Made by a program: the position numbers and the translations under genes. Under the pieces are notes generated by a model. It did no database searches. It was not told the origin of the DNA and saw only the letters and a program-made list of their open reading frames with translations. Of a stretch of 64,000 bases of DNA, positions 24,569-32,426 are shown one piece after another (within the stretch, counting starts at the first letter, position 1; each line of letters opens with the position of its first letter). Origin of the DNA: SP197 sp965242595 (lineage in GTDB: Bacteria > Pseudomonadota > Alphaproteobacteria > SP197); the NCBI GenBank assembly GCA_965242595.1, contig OZ251464.1:1860001-1924000 (forward strand), given 5' to 3'.

Positions 24569-27478
24569 ATGAACCAGACCGCTGCCATCGAACGCATCCG
24601 CGGCAAGCTGTTCCGCACCGCCACCCACGCGCCGATCTTCCTGGACGATGCGGCCAGGGTGCTGCTGGTCGAGGAGGGCCATGTCGATATTTTCGTGGTG
24701 GAGATGGACCGGGAGATGCGCCCGGCCAGCCGCTGGTCCTTCGTCTCGCGCCTGCCGGTGGGCGCCATGGCCTTCGGCACCTCGCGCGAGGTGGATCACG
24801 CCTTCCGCCTGATCGCCGTGCCGTCCCAGGACGCGGTCGTCGCCCAGGGCGAGCGCGCGGGCATCGAATCGGTGGACAGCCTCGACCTGGAGACCACCAT
24901 CTGGATCGACGACTGGGTCGCGCGCCTGTCCCAGTTCCTGGCCCGAAGCTCGGGCCCGCCCGCCAAGGGCGCCTTGCTGCTCGAGGCCGAACCCAACATC
25001 CCCTATCCGGCCGAGGCCATCGTCACCGCCCAGCACCGGGACGTAATCTGGGCCTCGGCCGACCGGACGGCGCATTTCCAGGGCGACCGCCGCCTGACGG
25101 TGCCGGCAGGAGCCGAGCCCGTGGCGTTGACCCAGTGGACATGGCTTTCCCTGGACGAAGCGGCCAAGGTCTCCGCTGTCTATACGCCGACCGTCTTCCT
25201 GCAGGAGCGTGTCTGGCCGGCCCTGGACGCCTTCAATCGCCTGATCCAGACCCATGCCGCCCACGCTTCTGCCGAGACGGCCAGGCGCCTGGACGAACGC
25301 CAGCGCATCGCCTTCGAGGTGCGCCGGGCCAGCGCGGCGAAGATGTTCCACCGCCTGGGCGGGGTGCTGACGGCGGCGGGCGAGCACGAGGCCATCGAGG
25401 CCGCCCACCGCACACCGTTGCAGACGGCGGTCAGCCTGGTCGCCGAAGCCACCGGCGGCACCCTGAAGGTTCCGCGCAACGCCAGGGACGAGGGCGACCT
25501 GATGGAAGCGGTCATGAAGCTGACCCGGCCTTCCGGCCTCCATGTCCGCCGCATCTCCCTCAACCCTGGCTGGTGGAAGCGGACCGGGCCTTCCTTCATC
25601 GCCTTATCGAGCGACGGCACGAGGCCGCTCGCCCTGATCTCGAACGACGGTTACCGGGCGGTGGATCCGGAGGCCGGCACCAGCTTCGCCGTGGACAACC
25701 GGCAAGCCGCCGCCGCCATCGCCGACGAAGGCATCAGGCTCTATGCGCCCTTGCCGTCCCACGTCGGGAACGGCGTCCAGATGATGCTCTACTCCCTGAG
25801 CGGCCAGGGGGGAGATCTGCGCCGCCTGGCCGCCATGGCCGCCCTTTCCGGCTTGCTGGCGCTGCTCACCCCGGTCGCCATGGGCACGCTCTTCGCCGAG
25901 GTCATCCCGCGCGTCGATACCTCCATGTGGATCTCCTTCCTGGCCGCGCTGCTGCTGGCCGCCTTCGGCACCATGATGTTCGACATCGTGCGCGCCATGG
26001 CGGTGCTGCGCATCGAAAGCCGGATCGACGAACGCATCCAGGTGGCGGTGTGGGGCCGGCTTTTGTCCCTGCCCACCGGCTTCTTCCGCCGTTACACCAC
26101 CGGCGATCTGGCCGACCGGGCCAACGGCATCCACCAGATGCGGCTGGTGTTGAGCGAAACCGCCATTGCGACGGCGATCAGCAGCGTCTTTTCCATCTTC
26201 AGCTTCGGCCTGCTGTTCTATTACAGCTGGTCGCTGGCGCTTTGCAGCACCGCCCTGGTGCTGGTGCTGCTTATCGGCACGGCCGTCTTCACCCACCGGG
26301 CTGTGGCCCATCACCGGGAAGCGTTCAACCTGCAAGGTGGCATCGACGGCTTCCTGTTCCAGATGATCACCGGCATCGCGAAACTGCGCATGGCGCACGC
26401 CGAAAGCTACGCCCTGGCGCAATGGGCGGAACGCTTCGCCGACCAGAAGCGCGAGACGCTGACCGCCAGGCGCTGGATGGCGGGTCAGGCGACCTTCAAC
26501 AGCCTGCTGGTGCCGCTCTCCACGCTGACCATCTTCTCCTTCATCTGGTTCCTGCTGATCGACGAGCAGGCCAACCCCTTCACGCTGGCGGATTTCCTCT
26601 CCTTCAGCGTCGCTTTCGGACAGTTCATGTTCGCGATGGTGCAGCTGACCACCGGGCTGGCGGCCATCGCCAGCATCGTTCCCCTGTTCGAGCGCGTTCG
26701 ACCCATCCTCACCGCCGAACCGGAGGCCTGGGAAGACGGCATCGACCCCGGCGATCTGGCGGGCGAGATCGAATTCTCGCATGTCGCCTTCCGCTACCTG
26801 CCAGAGGTGCCCAACGCGGTGGACCACGTCTCCTTCCGCATCCGGGCGGGCGATTTCGTGGCCTTCGTCGGCCCGTCGGGCTCCGGCAAATCGACCGTCT
26901 ATCGCCTTCTGCTGGGGTTCGAAAAGCCCGATACCGGCTCAATCTTCATCGATGGCCACGATCTCTCCAGCCTCGATCTGGCCGCCGTGAGAAGCCGCAT
27001 GGGCACCGTGCTGCAGAACAACCAGGTGATGGCGGCAAGCCTTTTCCAGAACATCGCCGGCACCTCCTCGCTCACCATGGACGAGGCCTGGGCGGCGGCC
27101 AGGGCGGCCGGCCTCGACCAGGACATCGAGGCCATGCCGATGGGCATGCACACGATCCTGCCCGAAGGCGGCGGCGGCCTTTCCGGCGGACAGAAACAGC
27201 GGCTGATCATCGCCCGCGCGCTTGCCCACAAACCGCGCATCCTGCTCTTCGACGAAGCCACCAGCGCGCTGGACAACCGCACCCAGGCCATCGTGCAGGC
27301 ATCGCTGAACGCGCTCAATGTCACCCGCGTGGTCATCGCCCACCGGCTCAGCACGGTCGAGAAGGCCGATTGCATCTATGTGATGGATGCCGGGCGAATC
27401 GTCGAATCGGGCCGCTACGACGAGCTCATCGCGAAAGATGGCGTCTTCGCCAGGCTGGCAAAGCGCCAGCTCATCTGA
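24569..27478 (+). CDS. NHLP bacteriocin export ABC transporter permease/ATPase subunit
   Basis: A 969-residue protein, the third component typical of NHLM export systems. The first about 400 residues are a soluble domain found only in this family (it includes KMFHRLGGVLTAAG and a WWKRTGPSF segment). Membrane helices lie at about 420-700, then an ATPase domain with Walker A VGPSGSGKSTV, signature LSGGQKQRLIIARA and Walker B ILLFDEATSALD. No peptidase domain is present. It probably works with the C39 transporter four bases upstream. It is the last rightward gene before the convergent sohB. Confidence 0.92.
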   Translation: MNQTAAIERIRGKLFRTATHAPIFLDDAARVLLVEEGHVDIFVVEMDREMRPASRWSFVSRLPVGAMAFGTSREVDHAFRLIAVPSQDAVVAQGERAGIESVDSLDLETTIWIDDWVARLSQFLARSSGPPAKGALLLEAEPNIPYPAEAIVTAQHRDVIWASADRTAHFQGDRRLTVPAGAEPVALTQWTWLSLDEAAKVSAVYTPTVFLQERVWPALDAFNRLIQTHAAHASAETARRLDERQRIAFEVRRASAAKMFHRLGGVLTAAGEHEAIEAAHRTPLQTAVSLVAEATGGTLKVPRNARDEGDLMEAVMKLTRPSGLHVRRISLNPGWWKRTGPSFIALSSDGTRPLALISNDGYRAVDPEAGTSFAVDNRQAAAAIADEGIRLYAPLPSHVGNGVQMMLYSLSGQGGDLRRLAAMAALSGLLALLTPVAMGTLFAEVIPRVDTSMWISFLAALLLAAFGTMMFDIVRAMAVLRIESRIDERIQVAVWGRLLSLPTGFFRRYTTGDLADRANGIHQMRLVLSETAIATAISSVFSIFSFGLLFYYSWSLALCSTALVLVLLIGTAVFTHRAVAHHREAFNLQGGIDGFLFQMITGIAKLRMAHAESYALAQWAERFADQKRETLTARRWMAGQATFNSLLVPLSTLTIFSFIWFLLIDEQANPFTLADFLSFSVAFGQFMFAMVQLTTGLAAIASIVPLFERVRPILTAEPEAWEDGIDPGDLAGEIEFSHVAFRYLPEVPNAVDHVSFRIRAGDFVAFVGPSGSGKSTVYRLLLGFEKPDTGSIFIDGHDLSSLDLAAVRSRMGTVLQNNQVMAASLFQNIAGTSSLTMDEAWAAARAAGLDQDIEAMPMGMHTILPEGGGGLSGGQKQRLIIARALAHKPRILLFDEATSALDNRTQAIVQASLNALNVTRVVIAHRLSTVEKADCIYVMDAGRIVESGRYDELIAKDGVFARLAKRQLI

Positions 27479-27493
27479 AGCACCGCCCGCCCT

Positions 27494-28492
27494 TCAGCCG
27501 TCGAGGTGAAGCGAAAGGCGGTCCAGCGCGCTCTCGGCCACGCCCGCCAGCCGCCGCGCCAGGCTCTGGCGGCCCCGGGCGCTCTCGAGGCAATAGATAT
27601 CGGCCTCGCGGCTGGCCTCGAAAAGATAGTCGTCGCTGGTGCCGATGCGGTCCACCAGGCCCAGCGCCAGCGCCTCGCGCCCGTGCCAGTATTCGCCGGT
27701 GGCCACGCGTTCGATGTCCAGGGCGGGCCGATATTCGGCCACGAACTCCTTGAACAGCCGATGGGTGGCGTCGAGCTGGCTCTGCAGCTTGGCGCGCCCG
27801 GCCTCGGTGTTCTTGCCCAGCGCCGTGACGGTCAGCTTGAACTCGCCAGCCTGGAATTGCTCCACATCCACACCACGCTCTTCCAGCAGGCGGTTGAGAT
27901 TGGGGATCGAGGCGAACACACCGATGGAGCCTATCAGCGCAAAGGGGGCGGCAAGGATGCGATCGGCGACGCAGGCCATCATATAGCCGCCGCTGGCGGC
28001 CACCCGGTCCACCGCTACGGTGAGCGCGATGCCCCGGGCGCGGATGCGGGCCAGCTGCGAGCCGCCCAGCCCGTGGCCGTGGGGGGTGCCGCCGGCATTC
28101 TCGAGCCGGACGACGACCTCGTCGCCCTTGGCGGCGACGGCCAGGATGGCGGTGACCTCGTCGCGCAGCGCCGCGACGCCGGACGCCCGCAGATCGCCCT
28201 TGAAATCGAGCACGAAGACGTGACGGCGCCGGCCCTTCGCCAGGCGCTTGCGCTCTGCCTTTTCGGCTTTACGGCGCGCCCGCCATGCCTTGCGGGGCAG
28301 GGCCACCCGCTCGAACGCGGCCGCCATGCGGCGATAGCGGTCGTTGAGATGGACCACCTCGATGGCAGGCCCTGGCCGCCGCCGCCCCGCGCGGGCGATG
28401 GCCGCTGCCGCGAGGGCGATTACGACAGCCATCGCGACGACGACCGTCGCCGCCTCGGCGAGGAAGAGGCCATAATCGGCAAGCCATTCCAT
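27494..28492 (-). CDS. sohB: S49 family serine peptidase, SohB-like
   Basis: A 332-residue S49 peptidase. An N-terminal membrane anchor (FLAEAATVVVAMAVVIALAAAA) and a basic linker (RARRKAEKAERKRLAKGRRR) precede the catalytic domain. RVAASGGYMMACVADRI contains the nucleophile Ser in ASGGY, with GSIGVFASIPN after it, and the Lys is in FKLTVTALGKNTEAG. SohB homologues are inner-membrane proteases. I chose the ATG at 28492 because the upstream 11 codons look random. It sits between exporter and precursor genes on the precursor strand, so it may be in the same transcript. A role in product maturation is only inferred. Confidence 0.85.
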   Translation of the reverse strand: MEWLADYGLFLAEAATVVVAMAVVIALAAAAIARAGRRRPGPAIEVVHLNDRYRRMAAAFERVALPRKAWRARRKAEKAERKRLAKGRRRHVFVLDFKGDLRASGVAALRDEVTAILAVAAKGDEVVVRLENAGGTPHGHGLGGSQLARIRARGIALTVAVDRVAASGGYMMACVADRILAAPFALIGSIGVFASIPNLNRLLEERGVDVEQFQAGEFKLTVTALGKNTEAGRAKLQSQLDATHRLFKEFVAEYRPALDIERVATGEYWHGREALALGLVDRIGTSDDYLFEASREADIYCLESARGRQSLARRLAGVAESALDRLSLHLDG

Positions 28493-28610
28493 GGCTCGCC
28501 ACTCTTGCGGCCACCGCCCGGACAATCAAGCACAGCGCTGCTGGCCGCCAGGGCCGCAACGGTCGATCCACCCGCCGCCCCCGGCCCGTGGCGGCGGGTG
28601 GACGGGCGGC

Positions 28611-28871
28611 CTACTTCGAACTGGAAGGATCCGGCAGCACGATATGCATGACGCTTTCGGTGTTGAACAGCAGCTTGACCTTGGCGCCTTGCGGAAACTT
28701 GAAGCCCTCGGCCCTCAGCACGGCGGTCGGATCGGCATCGACCTTCGCCCTGAAGTCGGGATCGCCATAATATTTGGCCACGACATCGGCGAAAATCTGC
28801 TGGCCACGCTCGATCTGTTCGGGGGTGAGGCCGGCGCCAGCCTCGTCGAAGGGCGATTTCTTCCCGGCCAT
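28611..28871 (-). CDS. NHLP leader-type RiPP precursor peptide
   Basis: An 86-residue protein resembling the nitrile-hydratase-alpha-like leader family: a helical start (LTPEQIERGQQIFADVVAKY), then DPDFRAKVDADPTAVLRAEG, then the strand VKLLFNTESVMHIVLP. An excellent RBS (GGAGGAACGAG) precedes the ATG. Only six residues, DPSSSK (81-86), follow the leader-like domain. If this is a substrate, the core is tiny and its three serines would be the sites for heterocycle formation. No Gly-Gly cut site is seen. The exporter with C39 domain, YcaO protein and SagB are all within 6 kb, which supports a precursor role. Alternative: a leader-like protein with a non-precursor role. Confidence 0.82.
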   Translation of the reverse strand: MAGKKSPFDEAGAGLTPEQIERGQQIFADVVAKYYGDPDFRAKVDADPTAVLRAEGFKFPQGAKVKLLFNTESVMHIVLPDPSSSK

Positions 28872-28953
28872 CTCGTTCCTCCATTGTCACAGGGCAGCTG
28901 ATCGATCACGGTGCGAGTATCAGTTATCGCGCGCCGGCACAACCACCGTGACC

Positions 28954-28989
28954 CCGCCGCCAGCATGGAGACAGGTCTCCTGGCGGCGG
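28954..28989. other. Large inverted repeat in the precursor gene leader region
   Basis: CCGCCGCCA (28954-28962) pairs with TGGCGGCGG (28981-28989). Inside it GGAGAC (28967-28972) pairs with GTCTCC (28975-28980), leaving a 2-base loop and a 4-base bulge. It lies 83 bases upstream of the precursor ATG on the minus strand. There is no U-run on either side, so a simple terminator is unlikely. A structured leader or protein-binding site is possible. Confidence 0.5.
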
Positions 28990-29057
28990 CAGGCGACAAC
29001 CGCACGGCCGCATCGTGCCCGCCTTCGCCGCTACCGGCATCTGGCCTGGACATGCCA

Positions 29058-29070
29058 GCATTGTCAATGC
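29058..29070. promoter_or_regulatory. Palindrome GCATTGTCAATGC, possible Fur-like half element
   Basis: A perfect 13-base palindrome in the 359-base space between the precursor gene and the divergent IS1595-like gene. The same 13 bases form the left part of the Fur-like operator at 8427-8439. The flank here (TTCAAATAAATG) is a poorer match to a Fur site than the flank at 8440-8456. The rest of this intergenic region holds the hairpin at 28954-28989 and a short direct repeat GGTCGT (29130-29135 and 29142-29147). Confidence 0.35.
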
Positions 29071-29230
29071 TTCAAATAAATGCCATGTTGCATCTCCCCG
29101 CAAGGCGGTTTTCGAAATTGCACCACAACGGTCGTGACAGTGGTCGTTGCATCGTGGCGGTCGGATCGTGGCCTGCGCCCGCACCCATGGCGGGCAGGCG
29201 CGACAATAGGATGTTTTGTGGGATATTTCG

Positions 29231-29833
29231 ATGGAGGCCGGCATCGTGAAAAGCCGCATGAGCATCTCGGACTTCAAGCAGCAATTCCCCACCGAGGCGG
29301 CCTGCGCGAAGTTCGTTGAAGAGAAACGCTGGGCGGGCCAGCTCGTCTGCCCACACTGCGATCACACCCGCGTCTACCGGGTCGCCGGCCCGATGGGCTT
29401 CAAATGCAGCCGTTGCCGCAAACGCTTCAGCGTGCGCACCGGCAACGCCATGGAGCATTCGAAGCTCTCCCTGCGCACCTGGCTGCTGGCGGTCTGCATG
29501 TTGACAGCGCCCGCCCGCCCGCGGCGCACCCTGCTTTCATGGCTGCTGGCGCTCTACATGACCAACGAGATGCGGGGCAATCTGTCCCTGGACCGGTTCG
29601 CCGAACAGCTGGGCGTAACCCATAAGACGGCGCTGTCCCTGGCGAATCGCATCCGCCGCGCCTGCGGCGACAGCGCCCGGGACGCCCCCGACGGGAACTC
29701 CCATACAGACCCGCGCCGCACGGCGGGCAAGGGGAAGAAGAGGGGCGAGGAGAGGACGATAGCGCAGCTCAGCGAGACCTTCGACGAAGCGGCAGCGAAG
29801 GTGATCGGCAGCAAGCCGGGGCAGAGCGGGTGA
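29231..29833 (+). CDS. Truncated IS1595-family transposase-like protein (zinc ribbon plus HTH only)
   Basis: A 200-residue protein. The start follows the IS1595 transposase N-terminus: FKQQFPTEAACAKFVEEKRW, then a zinc ribbon (CPHC, 16 residues, CSRC), then SVRTGNAMEHSKLSLRTWLLA and a helix-turn-helix (FAEQLGVTHKTALSLANRIRRA). The DDE catalytic domain that should follow is absent; the protein ends in a charged low-complexity tail. The segment between ribbon and HTH contains a near duplication (TWLLAVCML and SWLLALYMT, 20 residues apart). It is either a decayed insertion sequence or a domesticated DNA-binding protein. Three starts are possible (29231, 29246, 29258). Confidence 0.6.
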   Translation: MEAGIVKSRMSISDFKQQFPTEAACAKFVEEKRWAGQLVCPHCDHTRVYRVAGPMGFKCSRCRKRFSVRTGNAMEHSKLSLRTWLLAVCMLTAPARPRRTLLSWLLALYMTNEMRGNLSLDRFAEQLGVTHKTALSLANRIRRACGDSARDAPDGNSHTDPRRTAGKGKKRGEERTIAQLSETFDEAAAKVIGSKPGQSG

Positions 29834-30088
29834 CAGCCTCCAGGGCAACTCCCCGCAGGCGGGCGCGCTCATGCCCTTCACGGCCCTGGCCTGGGGCAGT
29901 GGACAGAAGGCACGATCCAGCCTGGTGCAGCCATCTTTTTCATCCCTTGCCGGATCGAAACCATGGCGCCGCCCCGCCGGCCCGGCCCCGCGCCGGCACG
30001 CCGCGCCGCGGCAAGGGTGCGGAGGCGCTCCCCCGGGCACGCAGGCCAGCGGCCGTTGCGGCGGGCTAGTCCGCGGGCAACGGCAGAG

Positions 30089-32392
30089 ATGGCGCGCTCG
30101 ACACCGGGCGAAGCCGACTGGACATCGCTGCTGGCGACCGAGGCCGACCGCGGCATCGTGGAGTTGCCGCTGCTGGCACCTCACCTCGAATTGCGCCCTT
30201 TGGGCGAAGATGTGGCGATGCTCGTCTCCGAAGGCGCCAGCACGCTGCTCCATGGCCGCCGCTATCTGGACCTGCTGCCGCTGCTGGACGGCCGCAGCAC
30301 CCGCCGCGAGATCGCCGCCCGCCTGGCCGGAAAACATGCGCCGCTGGAGGTGCAAACGACGCTGGTGGCGCTGGCCTCGAAGGGCCATGTGGTGTCCGCC
30401 GAGTTCTCCATGGAGCGGCCCATGGCGGCGTTCTGGTGCGCCCTGGGCGCCACGCCGCGCTTCGCCGGGCAGAGGCTGGCGGCGGCGCGGGTCGCGCTGG
30501 CCGGCGACGATGGCCGCCTCGCCGGGCAACTGGAGAAGCTGGGGCTTGCGGTCGCCGCGGACGCTGCCACCCTCGCGGTCATCCGCACCGCCCACTATCT
30601 CGACCGGGCCCATGGCGAGGTCAACCGGCGCCATCTTGTCTCCGGCATTCCCTGGATGCTGGCGAAGGCGGACGGCATGGCGCCGCTTTTCGGCCCCGTC
30701 TTCCGGCCCGGCGAGGATGGCGCGCCGTGCTGGGCCTGCCTGGCCCATCGCCTTCGCGGCAACAGCAAGGTTGAAAACTTCCTGCGCGCCACGGGCGGAG
30801 AGACCGCCGGGGCGGTGCTGCCACGCGCCATCGCGCCGTCCTTCGCGGATGCCGTCGTCGGCCTGGCGGCGACCGAGATCGCCAAATGGGTCGTCTTTGG
30901 AAAGCGGGCCCCGCTCCACAGCCACGCCATCTCGTTGGCGCCCTCGCGGCCCCACACCGCCGCCCATCCGGTCATGCGGCGCCCACAATGCCCGCTCTGC
31001 GGCGATGAGGCGCTCTACCGCCCCGACCGCAAACCCACCCCGGTGCGGCTGCGACCGTCCCCGAAGCGGGTCCGCAACAGCGGCGGCCTGCGCACGCTGC
31101 CACCGCAGGAGACGCTGCGCCGCTATCGCCACCTGATCGATCCGGTAAGCGGCGTGGTGACGGAACTCACGCGCATCGCGGCACAAGACGACCCCTGGCT
31201 GCATGTCTATGGGGCCGGCAGCAATCCGGCTTTGATGGGCACCAGCCTCGCCACGCTGCGCAACGGCCTGCGCACCGGAAACTGCGGCAAGGGCAGCACG
31301 CCCGAACAGGCGCAGGCGAGCGCCCTATGCGAGGCGCTGGAACGCTACAGCGGCACCTTCCACGGCGATGAAATCCGCCGCCACGCCCGCTTTGTCGATT
31401 TCGCCGCCGGCGAGGCCATCCATCCCAACGCCATCATGCACTATAGCGAGCGGCAATACGGCCGCGCCGAAGGGGCCGACGGCGGCAACCGCATTCCCGA
31501 ACGCTTCGATACCGGCGTCGAGATGGATTTCTCGCCGCTGTGGTCCTTCACCCGGGAGTGCTGGCGCTGGCTGCCGACCTCGATGCTCTATTTCTCCACC
31601 CCGCGCGAAGGCAAGCTCTATTGCCCGCCGGATTCCAACGGCTGCGCGGCCGGCAACACGCTGGAGGAAGCCATCCTGCAGGGCTTCTTCGAGCTGGCCG
31701 AACGCGACGCCTTCGCATGCTGGTGGTATAACCGCATCCGCCTGCCCGAGATGGCGCTGGAGAGCTTCGACGATTCCTGGCTGGCCGGGGCGCAGGATTA
31801 CTATGCGGCGCACCAGCGCGAACTCTGGCTGCTGGATGCCACCAACGATCTGGGCGTGCCGTCCTTCATCGCCATCTCGCGGCGCACGGACAAGAAGGCC
31901 GAAGACATCCTCTATGCGGCCGGTGCCCACAGCGATCCGCAGATCGCGGCGGCAAGGGCCGTGTGCGAGTTGAACCAGTATCTGGGCGCCGTCAGGGCGG
32001 CGAAGGCCGACGGTTCGGGCTATCTGGCGGACGATCCGCAGGCCCTGTGGTGGTGGCGCCATGTCAGGCTTGCCGATCGACCCTGGCTGGCCCCGGCCGC
32101 CGCTGCGGCCCGGCGCCGCAGCGACCGTTATCCGGTGCCGACAACCGGCGACCTGCGCGACGAGGTGGAACGCTGCCGCCGCCTGGTGGAAACCAGAGGC
32201 ATGGAGTTCCTGGTGCTGGACCAGACGCGGCCCGATATCGGCATGCCGGTGGCACGGACTGTCGTGCCGGGGCTGCGCCATTTCTGGGCGCGCTTTGCCC
32301 CCGGGCGCCTCTACCATGTGCCCGTCGCCATGGGCTGGCTCGACAGGCCCAACGACGAAGACGATCTCAACCCCCTGCGGGTTTTCATCTGA
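30089..32392 (+). CDS. TOMM cyclodehydratase: fused E1-like/leader-binding domain and YcaO domain
   Basis: A 767-residue fusion. Residues 1-340 form the ThiF/E1-like partner, which binds the leader: LELRPLGEDVAMLVSEGAS at the start and zinc-type cysteine pairs CWAC (about 214) and CPLC (about 300). From about 345 onward lies the YcaO domain with ATP-binding elements SALCEALERYSG (about 410) and EAILQGFFELAERDAF (about 527), ending DDLNPLRVFI. Such proteins use ATP to convert Cys, Ser or Thr of a precursor into azolines. I chose the ATG at 30089; an in-frame ATG at 29963 would add 42 Arg/Ala-rich residues. SagB follows 34 bases later. Confidence 0.93.
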   Translation: MARSTPGEADWTSLLATEADRGIVELPLLAPHLELRPLGEDVAMLVSEGASTLLHGRRYLDLLPLLDGRSTRREIAARLAGKHAPLEVQTTLVALASKGHVVSAEFSMERPMAAFWCALGATPRFAGQRLAAARVALAGDDGRLAGQLEKLGLAVAADAATLAVIRTAHYLDRAHGEVNRRHLVSGIPWMLAKADGMAPLFGPVFRPGEDGAPCWACLAHRLRGNSKVENFLRATGGETAGAVLPRAIAPSFADAVVGLAATEIAKWVVFGKRAPLHSHAISLAPSRPHTAAHPVMRRPQCPLCGDEALYRPDRKPTPVRLRPSPKRVRNSGGLRTLPPQETLRRYRHLIDPVSGVVTELTRIAAQDDPWLHVYGAGSNPALMGTSLATLRNGLRTGNCGKGSTPEQAQASALCEALERYSGTFHGDEIRRHARFVDFAAGEAIHPNAIMHYSERQYGRAEGADGGNRIPERFDTGVEMDFSPLWSFTRECWRWLPTSMLYFSTPREGKLYCPPDSNGCAAGNTLEEAILQGFFELAERDAFACWWYNRIRLPEMALESFDDSWLAGAQDYYAAHQRELWLLDATNDLGVPSFIAISRRTDKKAEDILYAAGAHSDPQIAAARAVCELNQYLGAVRAAKADGSGYLADDPQALWWWRHVRLADRPWLAPAAAAARRRSDRYPVPTTGDLRDEVERCRRLVETRGMEFLVLDQTRPDIGMPVARTVVPGLRHFWARFAPGRLYHVPVAMGWLDRPNDEDDLNPLRVFI

Positions 32393-32426
32393 CGATGCGG
32401 TCATGGATGCCAGGCCCTGAGGCGAG

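Noticed and set aside
29830..30069. Possible second precursor peptide between the IS1595-like gene and YcaO
   Set aside because: The short frames here are Arg/Pro-rich with no leader-like pattern and no RBS.
29537..31204. 555-codon minus-strand frame opposite the YcaO gene
   Set aside because: Low-complexity antisense frame; the plus strand has clear TOMM motifs.
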